A stretch of 64,000 bases of DNA from Porphyromonadaceae bacterium H1 (GCA_001653155.1 BDEJ01000011.1:1-64000); one strand, 5' to 3'; counted from the first letter of the stretch, positions 55,346 through 64,000 are shown. Numbers and translations are program-made. The notes: generated by a model from the letters alone, not told the origin.

Positions 55346-57778
55346 ATGCGTCCGGCGCATGGAAGACTGGCAAGGAGTTTTTTTACTTCTTGCTTCTTCC
55401 TTTTTCTGGCTTTTGAGCTCTGGGCCGTGGAGGCTCGACCGGTGCCGGGACTTCCGGAGACTGTTGTTGTGGGGCAGGTGTTCGACCGGCAGGGCAGGCC
55501 TTTGGGAGGGGTTAGCATTTCCACAGAGGGGAGTAATCTTGTTGCTGCGCAAAGTAACGAAGAGGGCTATTTTCTTATTCGTTTTCATTCCGAAAAGCGA
55601 ATCCGGCTGCTTTTTTCCTCCTTGGGCTACCACAAGCATCGTGTTTGGGTGGAGCCGGGGCAAGGCTTAGGCATCGAAGTCCGCCTGCAGGAGTCCATCA
55701 ACTGGTTGCCGGAAGTTTTTGTGCTTCCGGGTAGCAACCCGGGCCTTGAATTGATAAAAAAAGCACGCAAGTACCGCAAACGCAACGATCTGACTCAGCA
55801 GGCCGGATACGAGGCGAAGGGGAGCGAAGAGACCTTCGTCTTCCTGAGGAAACTGTGGAAGCCCGACAGTCCTTACCGGCGTCATCTGTGGAAACCTGAT
55901 TTTGCTGAGGACAGCAGCGCTTTGATGCCTCTTTACCGCTCCCAAAAGAGCTTTCTCCTTTCTCCGGCAGGGCGCAGCGAAATTTCCGACAGCACGCTCC
56001 GGGCCGACGAGAGTCCGGAAGGTTTTTTCGAAGGCCTGAGCCAAAGTCTTGGGGCTCTTTCAATGAATTTTTATGAGAACTCCGTTTTCCTCCTCGGAAG
56101 AGGCTTTGTCAGCCCACTGGGGCAGGTGGGAACTTCCTACTACAAATATTTCTTGGCAGACAGTATTGCTTCGGCAAACGCCAAACGCTACCGGATCGAT
56201 TTCCGAAACGCCACAGGACAAGATGCGGCTTTCGACGGGACGCTCTGGCTTGATTCGGCCAGTTTGGCCTTGGTGGCCCTTGAGGCTCGATTGCCTCGGA
56301 ATTCAGCGGCAAATTTTGTGGACGGCTTTCACATTCAGCAGCGTTTCGGGCGATTAAGTAACGGAAGCTGGAGCAAACAGAGCGAGAAACTCAGCCTGAG
56401 TTTGACTTACGAGCTTTTTCCCGATAGCCTGCCGGGCAAAACAGCTCTGATTCTTCATAAAAACACGAGACTCGACACTCGAATCTCCGAGCCTCCAGTG
56501 GCAGACGAAATACTTGAAGCGCCTGATTATGAGTGTGATAGTATCGACATCCGCCTGGAAGCTCTGCGTAAGGATCCGCTTTTTCGTTCGGCTTTGTGGA
56601 TTGCCGATGCAGCTTTCACGGGGCAGGCCCGTATCGGGAAAGTGGATGTAGGCCCTGTGCAGCATATCCTTCGGGTGACCGACGTTGAGGGGTGGCGTTT
56701 CAACCTCCCCCTGCGTAGCAACGAGAAGCTTTGGAGGAATTTCAGCATCGGCGGAAACCTAGGCTATGCGGCAGCTAAGAAAGTCTTCCTTTATTCGGCT
56801 TTTGCTTTTTTTCGCCCCAAAGCCTGGAGAAGTCAGCGTTTTGGAGGAGGATATACCCATGATTTCCGCCGCATCGACTATAGCTACAGCGATTTCCTCT
56901 TTCGAGAAAATCCTCTGCAAAGTGGTGACGAAGACTTCTCCTCGTCGGTGATGTCTCTCCTCTCGTCGGCCAAGCTGAATGAGCGGAAAGAGTTTTGGCT
57001 CTCCTGCCGCAGCGACTGGACGCCTTCCCTCGAAAGCAACATCTACCTGAGGCATACGCAACAACTGCCGGCCCTTTGGCTGCCGATGCATAGTCCGAGG
57101 GGTGGGGTTGCGGCCCTGAACAGCAGCTCGCTGCTGCTGAGCTTCCGTTACGCTCCCCGCCAACGCTACTACGACGACCACCTGCAACGGATATACATCC
57201 CCGGGGGCGAGCCTGTGTTTTACTTCAATGCCGAATGGGGACAATACCAATTCGGAGGGCAAAAAGGGCTTTATGCCAAGCTCAGCGCGATGCTACTGAA
57301 GCGTTTCAGTTTTGGTTTCGGCCATACCGATTTGCTTTTGCGTGCCGACGGAGCCTTGGGGGCGCTGCCTTATCCTCTTCTTATCTTTCCCCACGGAAAC
57401 GAAACCCCCGGCTACCACTTGCAGCGCTTCAGCATGATGAACTACATGGAGTATGGAGCCGACCGCAACCTGCAGCTGCACAACGAATGGACTTTTAATC
57501 GCCTCCTGCTGGGGCGCCTGCCTTTTATCAGCCGCCTGAGGCTGCGCGAATTGCTTTCCCTTAAAGTCAATTACGGTGGACTCCACAGCCGCCACCGCGA
57601 CTTGATGGATTTTCCCGAATACCTGAAGGCTGCCGATCGCCCCTACGCCGAATTCGGTATCGGCATTGCCAACATCCTGCGGATATTTTCTTTCCAAAGT
57701 ATATGGGCTTGCAACGATTTGTTGGGCCCGGCTCCTCTACGCTGGAGCCCGCGTCTTTATATGGCCATCGAGTTCTGA
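55346..57778 (+). CDS. DUF5686-like outer-membrane protein with carboxypeptidase-like N-terminal domain
   Basis: An 810-residue exported protein from the ATG at 55346 (an in-frame GTG at 55319 is also possible). Signal peptide, then a CarboxypepD_reg-like beta-sandwich (VVVGQVFDRQGRPLGGVSI), then the DUF5686 region (LELIKKARKYRKRND) and a long stretch of barrel-like strands to a terminal Phe (YMAIEF). This layout is common in Bacteroidota outer membranes; the function is unknown. It is not a SusC homologue because it lacks the plug. Confidence 0.8.
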   Translation: MRPAHGRLARSFFTSCFFLFLAFELWAVEARPVPGLPETVVVGQVFDRQGRPLGGVSISTEGSNLVAAQSNEEGYFLIRFHSEKRIRLLFSSLGYHKHRVWVEPGQGLGIEVRLQESINWLPEVFVLPGSNPGLELIKKARKYRKRNDLTQQAGYEAKGSEETFVFLRKLWKPDSPYRRHLWKPDFAEDSSALMPLYRSQKSFLLSPAGRSEISDSTLRADESPEGFFEGLSQSLGALSMNFYENSVFLLGRGFVSPLGQVGTSYYKYFLADSIASANAKRYRIDFRNATGQDAAFDGTLWLDSASLALVALEARLPRNSAANFVDGFHIQQRFGRLSNGSWSKQSEKLSLSLTYELFPDSLPGKTALILHKNTRLDTRISEPPVADEILEAPDYECDSIDIRLEALRKDPLFRSALWIADAAFTGQARIGKVDVGPVQHILRVTDVEGWRFNLPLRSNEKLWRNFSIGGNLGYAAAKKVFLYSAFAFFRPKAWRSQRFGGGYTHDFRRIDYSYSDFLFRENPLQSGDEDFSSSVMSLLSSAKLNERKEFWLSCRSDWTPSLESNIYLRHTQQLPALWLPMHSPRGGVAALNSSSLLLSFRYAPRQRYYDDHLQRIYIPGGEPVFYFNAEWGQYQFGGQKGLYAKLSAMLLKRFSFGFGHTDLLLRADGALGALPYPLLIFPHGNETPGYHLQRFSMMNYMEYGADRNLQLHNEWTFNRLLLGRLPFISRLRLRELLSLKVNYGGLHSRHRDLMDFPEYLKAADRPYAEFGIGIANILRIFSFQSIWACNDLLGPAPLRWSPRLYMAIEF

Positions 57779-57801
57779 GTGAGAAACCTTCCTTGCACAA
57801 A

Positions 57802-57830
57802 AAAAGCCTGCAAAAATGTTGCAGGCTTTT
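57802..57830. terminator. Bidirectional terminator between convergent genes
   Basis: Perfect 12-bp stem AAAAGCCTGCAA/TTGCAGGCTTTT with a 5-nt loop. A and T tracts flank it on both sides, so it works in both directions. Confidence 0.9.
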
Positions 57831-57853
57831 TCATTAGCTTTGGTGAGAAGGGG

Positions 57854-60274
57854 CTATTGTTTCATTATACGGTAGCTGCCATTTCCCGTAGCGGTTTTCA
57901 CTTGCACACTATACATGCCCGTCGGTAACTGATTGAGGTTGATTTGCTTCGTATTTGTTTCCGAAGCTACGGCTATGCCTTGCATGTTGTACACCGTTAT
58001 GCTCAATACGGCCTCTTCCGATTGGATGTAGAGCTTGTTACGTACCGGGTTGGGGTAGAGCTGGGTATTGGCAAGCCCTGTCTCGGCAAGGTTGTTCCCG
58101 TTCGGTGAAATGAGCACTTGAATTTTTTCGATATTGCCTTTAGCATCCACTACAGCTTTTTTGATAGCATCGAACCTGCCCCCTGCCGGCGAAGTGATTT
58201 TACAACCTTGCAGGTTGAGTTCTTTTAGATTCGCTATACAATTGTCTCCCAATGCTGCTAAGTAAGATTTGTTAACTGTAAGTTTGGAGTTTGTGTATCC
58301 GGTTATGCCGAATTCCTTTCCTCTTGCTGTTAGGAAACCGGTAGCTACCGTTAGCTTATCGGAAATATAGATCCCTGATTTTTTCGTGGACTCTACTAAT
58401 AACTTACCCTGTACTCCTATGATGCTTGTCGGAGCTCCGACCCATAGTGCGTCTTTATCTTCTGTCTTAAGTTTATTGTTATACCCGATTAATTTTAAAG
58501 TAAGCTCTTTGTATATAGATATGGCAGTTTCAGTCTTTGCTTCTATCGTAGCATTCTCGAGGGTAAGGATTTTTTTTGAAGGATCGTAGCTAATGCTTCC
58601 GGAAACTCCTTTTATATTAATGAGTTCTTTGTAATTGTCCGAAGTGATTTCTATTCCGTTGATAGAAAAGCCGTAGGGTTCTACAGGGATTATGCTTACT
58701 ACGGGGGCGTGCTTATTGTTGTCGTAGACGCCGTAACCTCTCACAAAGACAGCTTTTTCAGGTGATTTTATGATGCAATTTTGTAACTTTAATTCTCCGA
58801 CGGAGATGATTGCTCCGTCTTTTTCCCCCGTGGCTTTGACGGTAGAGTTTTCGATGATAAGATCCCCTGTTCCGCCACCGTTAATTCCGTATGTCGAGCC
58901 TGTTACGACCAAAGAAGTGTTTTCTATACTAACTTTCTTTGGATGTCGCTTGATATAAATACCTCCTCCGTGGTTGTTCTCGATTTTCAGCAGCCCTTTC
59001 CCGTGAATTCGTACATTGTCATATGCCGTCAATATCTCTGAAGAGTTTGTTACGTTGGTATTTTTTAATATATTGGTTCCGGAAAGCTTTATTTTAAAAG
59101 ATGTACCGAATGGGTGATTCTCTTCATTGTGTATCACCGGACTACTTCCTAATGCCTTTATGGTGGCGTTATTGAGTGTCAGTTCTCGGATCTTGTTGTC
59201 GAATACCACATCTCCGGAGACATTGGGGAACTCGGTAAGTCTTTTGTAATTACCTGAGTGTACTTTAAATCCATTGATGGAAAAATCGTAATGAGTCTCT
59301 ACGGGGGCTATTTCTACGCTTTTCTTTACTACATTATCCCGGTAGCCCACCACTCCGGCATGCTGCTTGAATTTGGCTCCTATGGGATAGATGATTTCAC
59401 ACTTTCTTTTCAGTTCAAGCTCTTCCCACTCGCCTACAATGGCGCCATCAGTACCCTTGGCCGTAAGGTAGGCGTCGTCTACCACCAGATATCCCGAGGG
59501 ATGCGAAGTCGGAGCATACATCCCATTGCTACCTCCTTCGGCTATTACCCGGGCTCCTCCTTCGATGGTGAGGGTGACATCGTTACCTACGTAGATACCC
59601 ACGCCCTGACTATCCGAGGCATCGATCGAAAGCGTCCCTCTTCCTTTGATTTTGGTATCGGCCCCAAGCGACAAGGCGCCGTCTCCTATCGATTCAGTTT
59701 CCAGATTGTTTTCTCCTTTCAGTTCGATAATCATGCCGGGGTTAGCTTCGTTTCTCAATGCCGGCTTTTCTTGGTAAGCATCGTTGGATATGCTGGCGCC
59801 GTCGAGGGTCAGAGTTTTCGTCGCGGGATTGTAAGTTATCTTACCGCTTACTCCACTGAGAGATTTCAAGTTTTTATAATTACTCGGAGATATTTCGATT
59901 TCGTTGATAAAAAAACCGTAAGTTTCTTTTTGTGTCTTAACTTGTATAGTAGGCGAAGTGTCTGAATCCGGAGAATAGCCTACCCATAAGTATATGTCGT
60001 ATGAGGTGTTTGATTCCAAGCCTGTGATGGTATAGGAGGAAATACCGGATTTCATACCGCTATTTTTGTAATTGCTACTGCTTTCCGTCGCTTTTTTCCA
60101 GGCTATTATATACTCATAATATTCTGGATAGCTAAGTTCGGGCCAAGAGATAGTGATGCTGTTTGTGGTTATTTTGTCCACTCTGAGATTCCCGGGGTAG
60201 GGATTTTGTGCTGTGGAAATACCCCACGAAGTTGCTAATATAGCCAGGATTGCTGTTAATAGAAATTTTTTCAT
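57854..60274 (-). CDS. T9SS-secreted multi-repeat surface protein
   Basis: An 806-residue exported protein. Signal peptide (to about ISTAQ), one fibronectin type III domain (about 25-118), three homologous repeats of about 200 residues (starting near 119, 326 and 531, each with Y-FxIN-ExxxxNYK-L and VSG-ITY motifs), and a C-terminal T9SS sorting domain (LYPNPVRNKLYIQ, TVYNMQG, LPTGMYSVQV). The repeats contain runs of short beta-strand motifs suggestive of a right-handed beta-helix. The CTD predicts export through the type IX system and attachment to the cell surface. No enzyme signature is visible. Confidence 0.85.
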   Translation of the reverse strand: MKKFLLTAILAILATSWGISTAQNPYPGNLRVDKITTNSITISWPELSYPEYYEYIIAWKKATESSSNYKNSGMKSGISSYTITGLESNTSYDIYLWVGYSPDSDTSPTIQVKTQKETYGFFINEIEISPSNYKNLKSLSGVSGKITYNPATKTLTLDGASISNDAYQEKPALRNEANPGMIIELKGENNLETESIGDGALSLGADTKIKGRGTLSIDASDSQGVGIYVGNDVTLTIEGGARVIAEGGSNGMYAPTSHPSGYLVVDDAYLTAKGTDGAIVGEWEELELKRKCEIIYPIGAKFKQHAGVVGYRDNVVKKSVEIAPVETHYDFSINGFKVHSGNYKRLTEFPNVSGDVVFDNKIRELTLNNATIKALGSSPVIHNEENHPFGTSFKIKLSGTNILKNTNVTNSSEILTAYDNVRIHGKGLLKIENNHGGGIYIKRHPKKVSIENTSLVVTGSTYGINGGGTGDLIIENSTVKATGEKDGAIISVGELKLQNCIIKSPEKAVFVRGYGVYDNNKHAPVVSIIPVEPYGFSINGIEITSDNYKELINIKGVSGSISYDPSKKILTLENATIEAKTETAISIYKELTLKLIGYNNKLKTEDKDALWVGAPTSIIGVQGKLLVESTKKSGIYISDKLTVATGFLTARGKEFGITGYTNSKLTVNKSYLAALGDNCIANLKELNLQGCKITSPAGGRFDAIKKAVVDAKGNIEKIQVLISPNGNNLAETGLANTQLYPNPVRNKLYIQSEEAVLSITVYNMQGIAVASETNTKQINLNQLPTGMYSVQVKTATGNGSYRIMKQ

Positions 60275-60385
60275 GATTCAAATTGTTTTTTTGTTAAACG
60301 AGAATTTATTTATTAAGATGCTTGTTTTGAGATGTTGCTTTCTTCGAACTTCGATACCGCCTCAAGGAGGTCTCTGGAGGCGGTC

Positions 60386-60475
60386 CGGAAAAACACACAT
60401 CTTTTTTCCGAAAACACGCGTGTTTTTCTCCAAAATGTAGCGTGTTTTTTTTCGGAAACAAGGCTGTTTCTCCGA
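60386..60475 (-). repeat. Four degenerate ~22-bp quasi-palindromic tandem repeats
   Basis: On the minus strand four adjacent units follow the pattern GGAGAAAAACACGCGTGTTTTC with substitutions. The central unit contains a perfect 16-bp palindrome, AAAACACGCGTGTTTT (60411-60426). The array lies between the T9SS protein gene and the HU-like pseudogene. Confidence 0.65.
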
Positions 60476-60485
60476 ATCGGGATTC

Positions 60486-60761
60486 TCAGAGTTTTTCGTA
60501 CTTGAGTTCGTTGAGCATTTTTTTGAGTTCGCTTCCGGGCGTGAACACGGTTTTGGCTCCGGTGATGGAGGCCTGACTTACTTTTTTCTCCTCAGCTTCG
60601 CCGCGGCTGCTGATGCTCACACGCAGGCTGCCCAGTTGATCCAAACGCAGGGACAGCCCTCAGTCAATACCGATCGTGTTGGCCGAAGCGTAATACTTTT
60701 TCACACCACCGCCCTTTACGCCGGGCTCACCCTTCTGAATGACTTTGTACTTGATAGCCAT
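60486..60761 (-). pseudogene. HU-like (HU-related/TIGR01201-type) DNA-binding protein, inactivated
   Basis: The first 33 codons (MAIKYKVIQKGEPGVKGGG, then KKYYASANTIGID) match the N terminus of Bacteroidota HU-related proteins. An in-frame TGA follows at 60662-60660. The frame continues with LDQLGSLRVSIS and ends FTPGSELKKMLNELKYEKL, the usual C terminus. From memory, about 40 residues of the family's central helical region are missing, including the part just before the DNA-binding arm. So the gene has both an internal in-frame deletion and a stop. Its promoter is still consensus. Confidence 0.85.
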
Positions 60762-61013
60762 AACAAATAGAATTTAAAATTAGACTTATGTGCAAACACA
60801 GCCTGACCCTGCTCCTGCGGATACTGGAGAGGAGGGAGAGGAATGTTTGTTTTCTGGGATAAAATCCCCTTTGTCAGTTGGTTGGTTGTGTGTGGAGTGG
60901 TAAGCAGCAAGAGAAAATCCACCTGCAGGGTGGTTCTCGTTCCGGTTGTGGGCCGGGGTCCTTGTTGGTGGTTTTGTTTCTGGCATGCTGCTGGTGTTTA
61001 CAGGAAACAATTG
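60762..61013 (-). other. Long leader upstream of the HU-like pseudogene
   Basis: About 245 nt of predicted untranslated leader, poor in G on the transcribed strand and rich in CA-type tracts. It contains a 66-codon open frame (ATG at 60986, stop at 60786; Pro/Thr/Asn/His-rich, no known family) close to the predicted transcript start. This is probably not a real protein, but an upstream ORF cannot be excluded. A small GGGA/TCCC hairpin is also present. The stretch to 61130 has no other feature. Confidence 0.35.
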
Positions 61014-61044
61014 CAAATATAATAAGTTTTTTTTTACATACAAA
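61014..61044 (-). promoter_or_regulatory. Consensus promoter upstream of the HU-like pseudogene
   Basis: On the minus strand TTTG (61044-61041), 19 nt, TATATTTG (61021-61014). Both boxes are exact. Confidence 0.7.
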
Positions 61045-61130
61045 CAGAAAGTAGAAAAAACAAAAAATAGCTAATGTTTTTTAGGAATACTGCATGAAGC
61101 CTGTGATTTTTTTATATTTTATTCTTCGTC

Positions 61131-62231
61131 TCAGAAGGCTTCGGTGGCAGTGATGTAGAATCGCAGTGTTTCGTCCCGGTTGTTACGGGCCAAGTCGAGG
61201 CGGAGGTGTACACGGGCGTCGTTCAGCCGGAAGCGCAGTCCGGCCCCGTAGCCGAGCTTAAGTCCGCTTCCTTCTGCCTTCGAAGTGTTAAAGACGTCGC
61301 CGGCGCTGAGAAAGACACTGGCCTTAAGTCGTTTGTAGAGCGGGATGCGGTATTCGCCTTGCCAGAGGGCGAGCAGATTATCGCTGTACATACCGGCGGG
61401 GAAGCCTCGACCGGCATCCCGGCCTCCGAGGCTGGGTAGTAACTGAAAGGGTAGTATGCCCCGGCTTCCCCAAGCGCCTTTGAGAAGTAGCTGCCAAGCT
61501 GCCACTTGCCCCTGCCAAGTGGGGATGTAGTGCCGCAGGTCGAAGCTGAAGCGTCGCAGGGAATAGCTGCTGAGCAAGTGCCTCGAAGAAAGGTCGAAAG
61601 CCGTTCGAAGGAAGAGGCCGCGATGCGGATAAAAGGGATTGTCGCGACTGTCGTAGCGCAGCACGGCTCCGAGTCCTATGTTGCGGTAGAGCTCCCAGCC
61701 GGCAGCTCCATAATGCTCGAAGATCTGCTGTTTCAGTTTTGCAGAGTCGGTCATCAGCCGGGCAAACTCGGTAATGAAAGAGAGGCGCAGCCCGACGAAG
61801 AAATGATCCAGTACTTCGCGTTGTATTTCGGGGCTTATTTCGAGTTTGCGCGAGATGTAGGCTTGCCGTTCGGCCAGCAGGCGCTTGCCTCGGCCGTAGT
61901 AAAAATCGGGGTAGCTTTGTAGCTTCAGTTTGGAATGCAGATAGTATTTGCCTGCTCCAAAATAAAACTTGGGACTGAGGTTCAGCAGGAACTGATTGTG
62001 CAGGGTGTAGTACATGCTCCCCGATATGGAGTTGATGCGGCTGATGTCCCGACTCTTGGCGTAGTAGGCACCCGCCACTCCGAAGGCGAAATCCGTTTCG
62101 GGCTGGTAGGCCACGTTGGGAATGATAAAGAGGCTGCTCCGTACGGGAAGGGAGTCGGATGCTTCTCCGGCCGATAGCTTCGGGAGCCAGAGGCAGAGGC
62201 AGCAAATCAGGGATAAGCGGATGTTTCTCAC
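61131..62231 (-). CDS. Omp85/BamA-type surface-antigen barrel protein without POTRA domains
   Basis: A 366-residue exported protein. Signal peptide (to about LSAGEA), then a 16-strand-type barrel of the bacterial surface antigen (BamA/TamA C-terminal) class. Supporting features: GLGAVLRYDSRDNPFYPHRG (the first-strand signature), LPSLGGRDAGRGFPAG (the lid/VRGF-like loop), and a C-terminal aromatic residue (TEAF). No POTRA domain precedes the barrel. The short form is widespread in Bacteroidota with unknown function. It lies 113 nt after frr on the same strand. Confidence 0.85.
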   Translation of the reverse strand: MRNIRLSLICCLCLWLPKLSAGEASDSLPVRSSLFIIPNVAYQPETDFAFGVAGAYYAKSRDISRINSISGSMYYTLHNQFLLNLSPKFYFGAGKYYLHSKLKLQSYPDFYYGRGKRLLAERQAYISRKLEISPEIQREVLDHFFVGLRLSFITEFARLMTDSAKLKQQIFEHYGAAGWELYRNIGLGAVLRYDSRDNPFYPHRGLFLRTAFDLSSRHLLSSYSLRRFSFDLRHYIPTWQGQVAAWQLLLKGAWGSRGILPFQLLPSLGGRDAGRGFPAGMYSDNLLALWQGEYRIPLYKRLKASVFLSAGDVFNTSKAEGSGLKLGYGAGLRFRLNDARVHLRLDLARNNRDETLRFYITATEAF

Positions 62232-62343
62232 AATGGCTGCGGGGAAGAAGAGGCCATTCTGCTGCTTCGGTTCGAGAAGAGGAGAATGGCCTGGTGAAAA
62301 AGTTTGACAGAGGTTTTCGGATTGCCTCTTTCCGGAAAGAGAA

Positions 62344-62904
62344 CTATACGGTCATGATTTCTTTTTCTTTGTCGGCCAGTAGTTCGTCCACCTTTTTGAT
62401 GTATTTGTCGTGGAGTTTTTGTGTGTCGGCTTCGGCATCTTTTTCCACGTCCTCGGGCAATCCGTCTTTTACGAGTTTTTTCAGTTTGTCGATGGCATCG
62501 CGACGGGCATTACGGATGCTGATTTTTGCTTCTTCGCCTTCGCTGCGGGCTTGTTTTACCAGTTGTTTCCGGCGTTCTTCGGTCAAGGGAGGCATCATCA
62601 GGCGGATAACTTCGCCGTTGTTGGCCGGTGTAATCCCGATTTCGGAGTTCAACACGGCTTTTTCGATGACCGGTAGCATGGCTTTTTCCCATGGTTGTAT
62701 GGCAATGGTCTTGGCGTCCGGCGTCGTTATGGTGGCCACGTTGCTGAGGGCTGTCATCGCACCGTAATAATCCACCCGTATCCCGTCCAATATGCGGGGG
62801 TTGGCCTTCCCGGCACGGATGTGAGCTAAGGCTTCATCGAGAAAGAGGATAGCTCCTTCCATGCTCTCTTGCGCATCGTTCAAATAAGGTTTTACATCTA
62901 TCAT
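62344..62904 (-). CDS. frr: Ribosome recycling factor
   Basis: Splits the post-termination ribosome with EF-G. The 186-residue length is standard. Family features are [32 protein letters not shown], and [19 protein letters not shown]. It follows pyrH by 42 nt, the common pyrH-frr order. Confidence 0.97.
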   Translation of the reverse strand: MIDVKPYLNDAQESMEGAILFLDEALAHIRAGKANPRILDGIRVDYYGAMTALSNVATITTPDAKTIAIQPWEKAMLPVIEKAVLNSEIGITPANNGEVIRLMMPPLTEERRKQLVKQARSEGEEAKISIRNARRDAIDKLKKLVKDGLPEDVEKDAEADTQKLHDKYIKKVDELLADKEKEIMTV

Positions 62905-62946
62905 AACTTGTATAACTTTAAAGTGATTTTGTTGAGTTTTCAGTTC

Positions 62947-63651
62947 TTAGTTGCGCACCAGCGTGCCTATCTTTTCTCCGGCGAGAACTTTTTTCAGGTT
63001 GCCGGCCGTGTCCATATCGAAGACGTAAATTGGCATGGCGTTTTCTTTACACATGGTTGTCGCGGTAAGGTCCATCACCTTCAGGTTGCGCGCATAAACC
63101 TCGTCGTAACTTATGGTCTCGAATTTGACGGCTTTCGGATCTTTTTCGGGGTCGGCCGTATAAATACCGTCTACGCGGGTGCCTTTCAGCATGGCATCGG
63201 CGCCAATCTCTATGGCCCGCAAGGAGGCTCCGGTATCGGTTGTGAAGAAGGGGTTACCCGTACCGCCGGCCAGTATCACCACCTGCCCTTTTTGCAAACG
63301 TGCCAAAGCCTTCTGTTTGCTGTAAAACTCACCGATAGGTTCCATGCGTACGGCCGTTAGTACGCAGGACTGCAAACCCAAGGATTGTAAAGCTGAATTT
63401 AGAGCCAGACTGTTTATTACCGTTGCCAGCATACCCATTTGGTCACCTTGTACCCGGTCGAAACCCTTGGTTGCACCACTCAGGCCGCGGAAGATATTGC
63501 CGCCGCCAATGACAACGGCTACCTGAACCCGCATGGCTACGGCTTCTGCAATTTGAACCGCATATTCCTGTAACCGCTTTTCATCGATGCCGTAGGGCTT
63601 ATCACCCATCAGCGATTCGCCGCTTAATTTTAATAATATCCGTTTATACAC
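62947..63651 (-). CDS. pyrH: Uridylate kinase
   Basis: Phosphorylates UMP to UDP. The 234-residue protein has the amino-acid-kinase fold: KRILLKLSGESL at the N terminus, VVIGGGNIFRG, and the GTRVDGIYTADPEKDP loop. A consensus promoter precedes it and frr follows. Confidence 0.97.
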   Translation of the reverse strand: MYKRILLKLSGESLMGDKPYGIDEKRLQEYAVQIAEAVAMRVQVAVVIGGGNIFRGLSGATKGFDRVQGDQMGMLATVINSLALNSALQSLGLQSCVLTAVRMEPIGEFYSKQKALARLQKGQVVILAGGTGNPFFTTDTGASLRAIEIGADAMLKGTRVDGIYTADPEKDPKAVKFETISYDEVYARNLKVMDLTATTMCKENAMPIYVFDMDTAGNLKKVLAGEKIGTLVRN

Positions 63652-63676
63652 TTTTCTTCTAAATTTATTTCCTCAG

Positions 63677-63708
63677 CAAAAGTAACTAAATTGAGCCGGA
63701 TATACAAA
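63677..63708 (-). promoter_or_regulatory. Promoter of pyrH-frr
   Basis: On the minus strand TTTG (63708-63705), 20 nt, TACTTTTG (63684-63677). Both boxes match. Confidence 0.7.
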
Positions 63709-63757
63709 CCTGCGGTGAAGAGAAAGTTTTGGATGAAAGTTCGCCTCCTTGCAAAGC

Positions 63758-64000
63758 TTAGATGAGCAGGAGTCGGTATATCGGATAGTAATGCGGGTTG
63801 TAATGTTGCCGGAAATGTGCTTTTATGAAATTCTCCATTTCTTCCTTCTGAGTAACGTAAGCCTCGGAAGAAGTCATTCGGAGTAATTTGCGATGTGTTT
63901 TGATGAGTCGCAGGATGACTTGCCGCAGGATGGAAGTTCTGTCTGCCGACGAAAGTTTATCCGATTCCGCAACGAATTGATAAATTTCGGCATTCACGTT
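63758..64000 (-). CDS. C-terminal part of an unidentified protein, cut by the window edge
   Basis: The frame is open to the window end and stops with TAA at 63760-63758. At least 80 codons are present; a GTG at 63997 is unlikely to be the true start. The visible part is helical and charged, with a Tyr/His-rich end (HYNPHYYPIYRLLLI). No family recognised. Confidence 0.5.
   Translation of the reverse strand, partial: NVNAEIYQFVAESDKLSSADRTSILRQVILRLIKTHRKLLRMTSSEAYVTQKEEMENFIKAHFRQHYNPHYYPIYRLLLI

Noticed and set aside
60660-60662. In-frame TGA in the HU-like gene as a selenocysteine codon
   Set aside because: No SECIS-like hairpin was recognised, the family has no Sec members, and a central deletion accompanies the stop.

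Overview
The window reads as chromosomal DNA of a Bacteroidota bacterium, most like the order Bacteroidales and the Porphyromonas/Tannerella group. The clues are promoters of the TTTG-N19..21-TAnnTTTG type before many genes, a hybrid two-component regulator, a secreted protein with a type IX secretion (T9SS) C-terminal signal, DUF4290 beside murA, an OstA/SurA cluster, an HU-like relic, and many SpI/SpII exported proteins. Species assignment is inference; no rRNA gene is present. No prophage, complete insertion sequence or CRISPR array was seen.

Layout. 1-2.2 kb: efp, dgkA, comF. 2.2-9.9 kb: guaB, then an envelope-biogenesis run of two SurA-like parvulin proteins, a lipoprotein and an OstA/LptA-like protein. 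10-17.7 kb (minus): lysS-gpsA-pgi and ileS. 17.9-23 kb: an MsrB-MsrA lipoprotein, tRNA-Ala(GGC), valS and a GNAT-like lipid acyltransferase. 23.2-26.4 kb: an rRNA methyltransferase, an MBL-fold hydrolase and a DUF6340-like lipoprotein. 26.5-32.8 kb (minus): a tight clpC-uvrA-xseB-rhomboid run. 33.2-39.2 kb: an orphan hybrid two-component system, a thiamine-binding-type small protein, a glycosyltransferase and a MarC membrane protein. 39.2-48.2 kb (minus): a DUF4468-like protein, a TonB-dependent receptor behind a TPP riboswitch, an exported lipoprotein/beta-barrel pair, a RecD-like helicase, serA and serC. 48.5-57.8 kb: pyrE, an SRPBCC protein, argH, DUF4290, murA, a glycerophosphodiesterase, trkA and a DUF5686-like outer-membrane protein. 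57.8-64 kb (minus): a T9SS cargo protein, a small repeat array, an HU-like pseudogene, an Omp85-type barrel, pyrH-frr and a gene cut by the window edge.

How the parts work together. Most of the window is housekeeping: translation (EF-P, LysRS, IleRS, ValRS, tRNA-Ala, RRF), nucleotide, serine and arginine synthesis, and cell-wall precursor synthesis. A second theme is outer-membrane biogenesis and surface display. A third is stress repair: ClpC, UvrA, XseB and MsrBA. Regulation is visible as Bacteroidota-type promoters, intrinsic terminators and one clear riboswitch. The riboswitch assigns the TonB receptor to uptake of thiamine or a precursor.

The most unusual items are the riboswitch-controlled receptor, an HU-like gene inactivated by an in-frame stop plus an internal deletion, four degenerate ~22-bp quasi-palindromic tandem repeats next to it, a MurA with Asp at the usual Cys position, and several stem-loops built across stop codons. 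I found no convincing wholly new multi-gene system.
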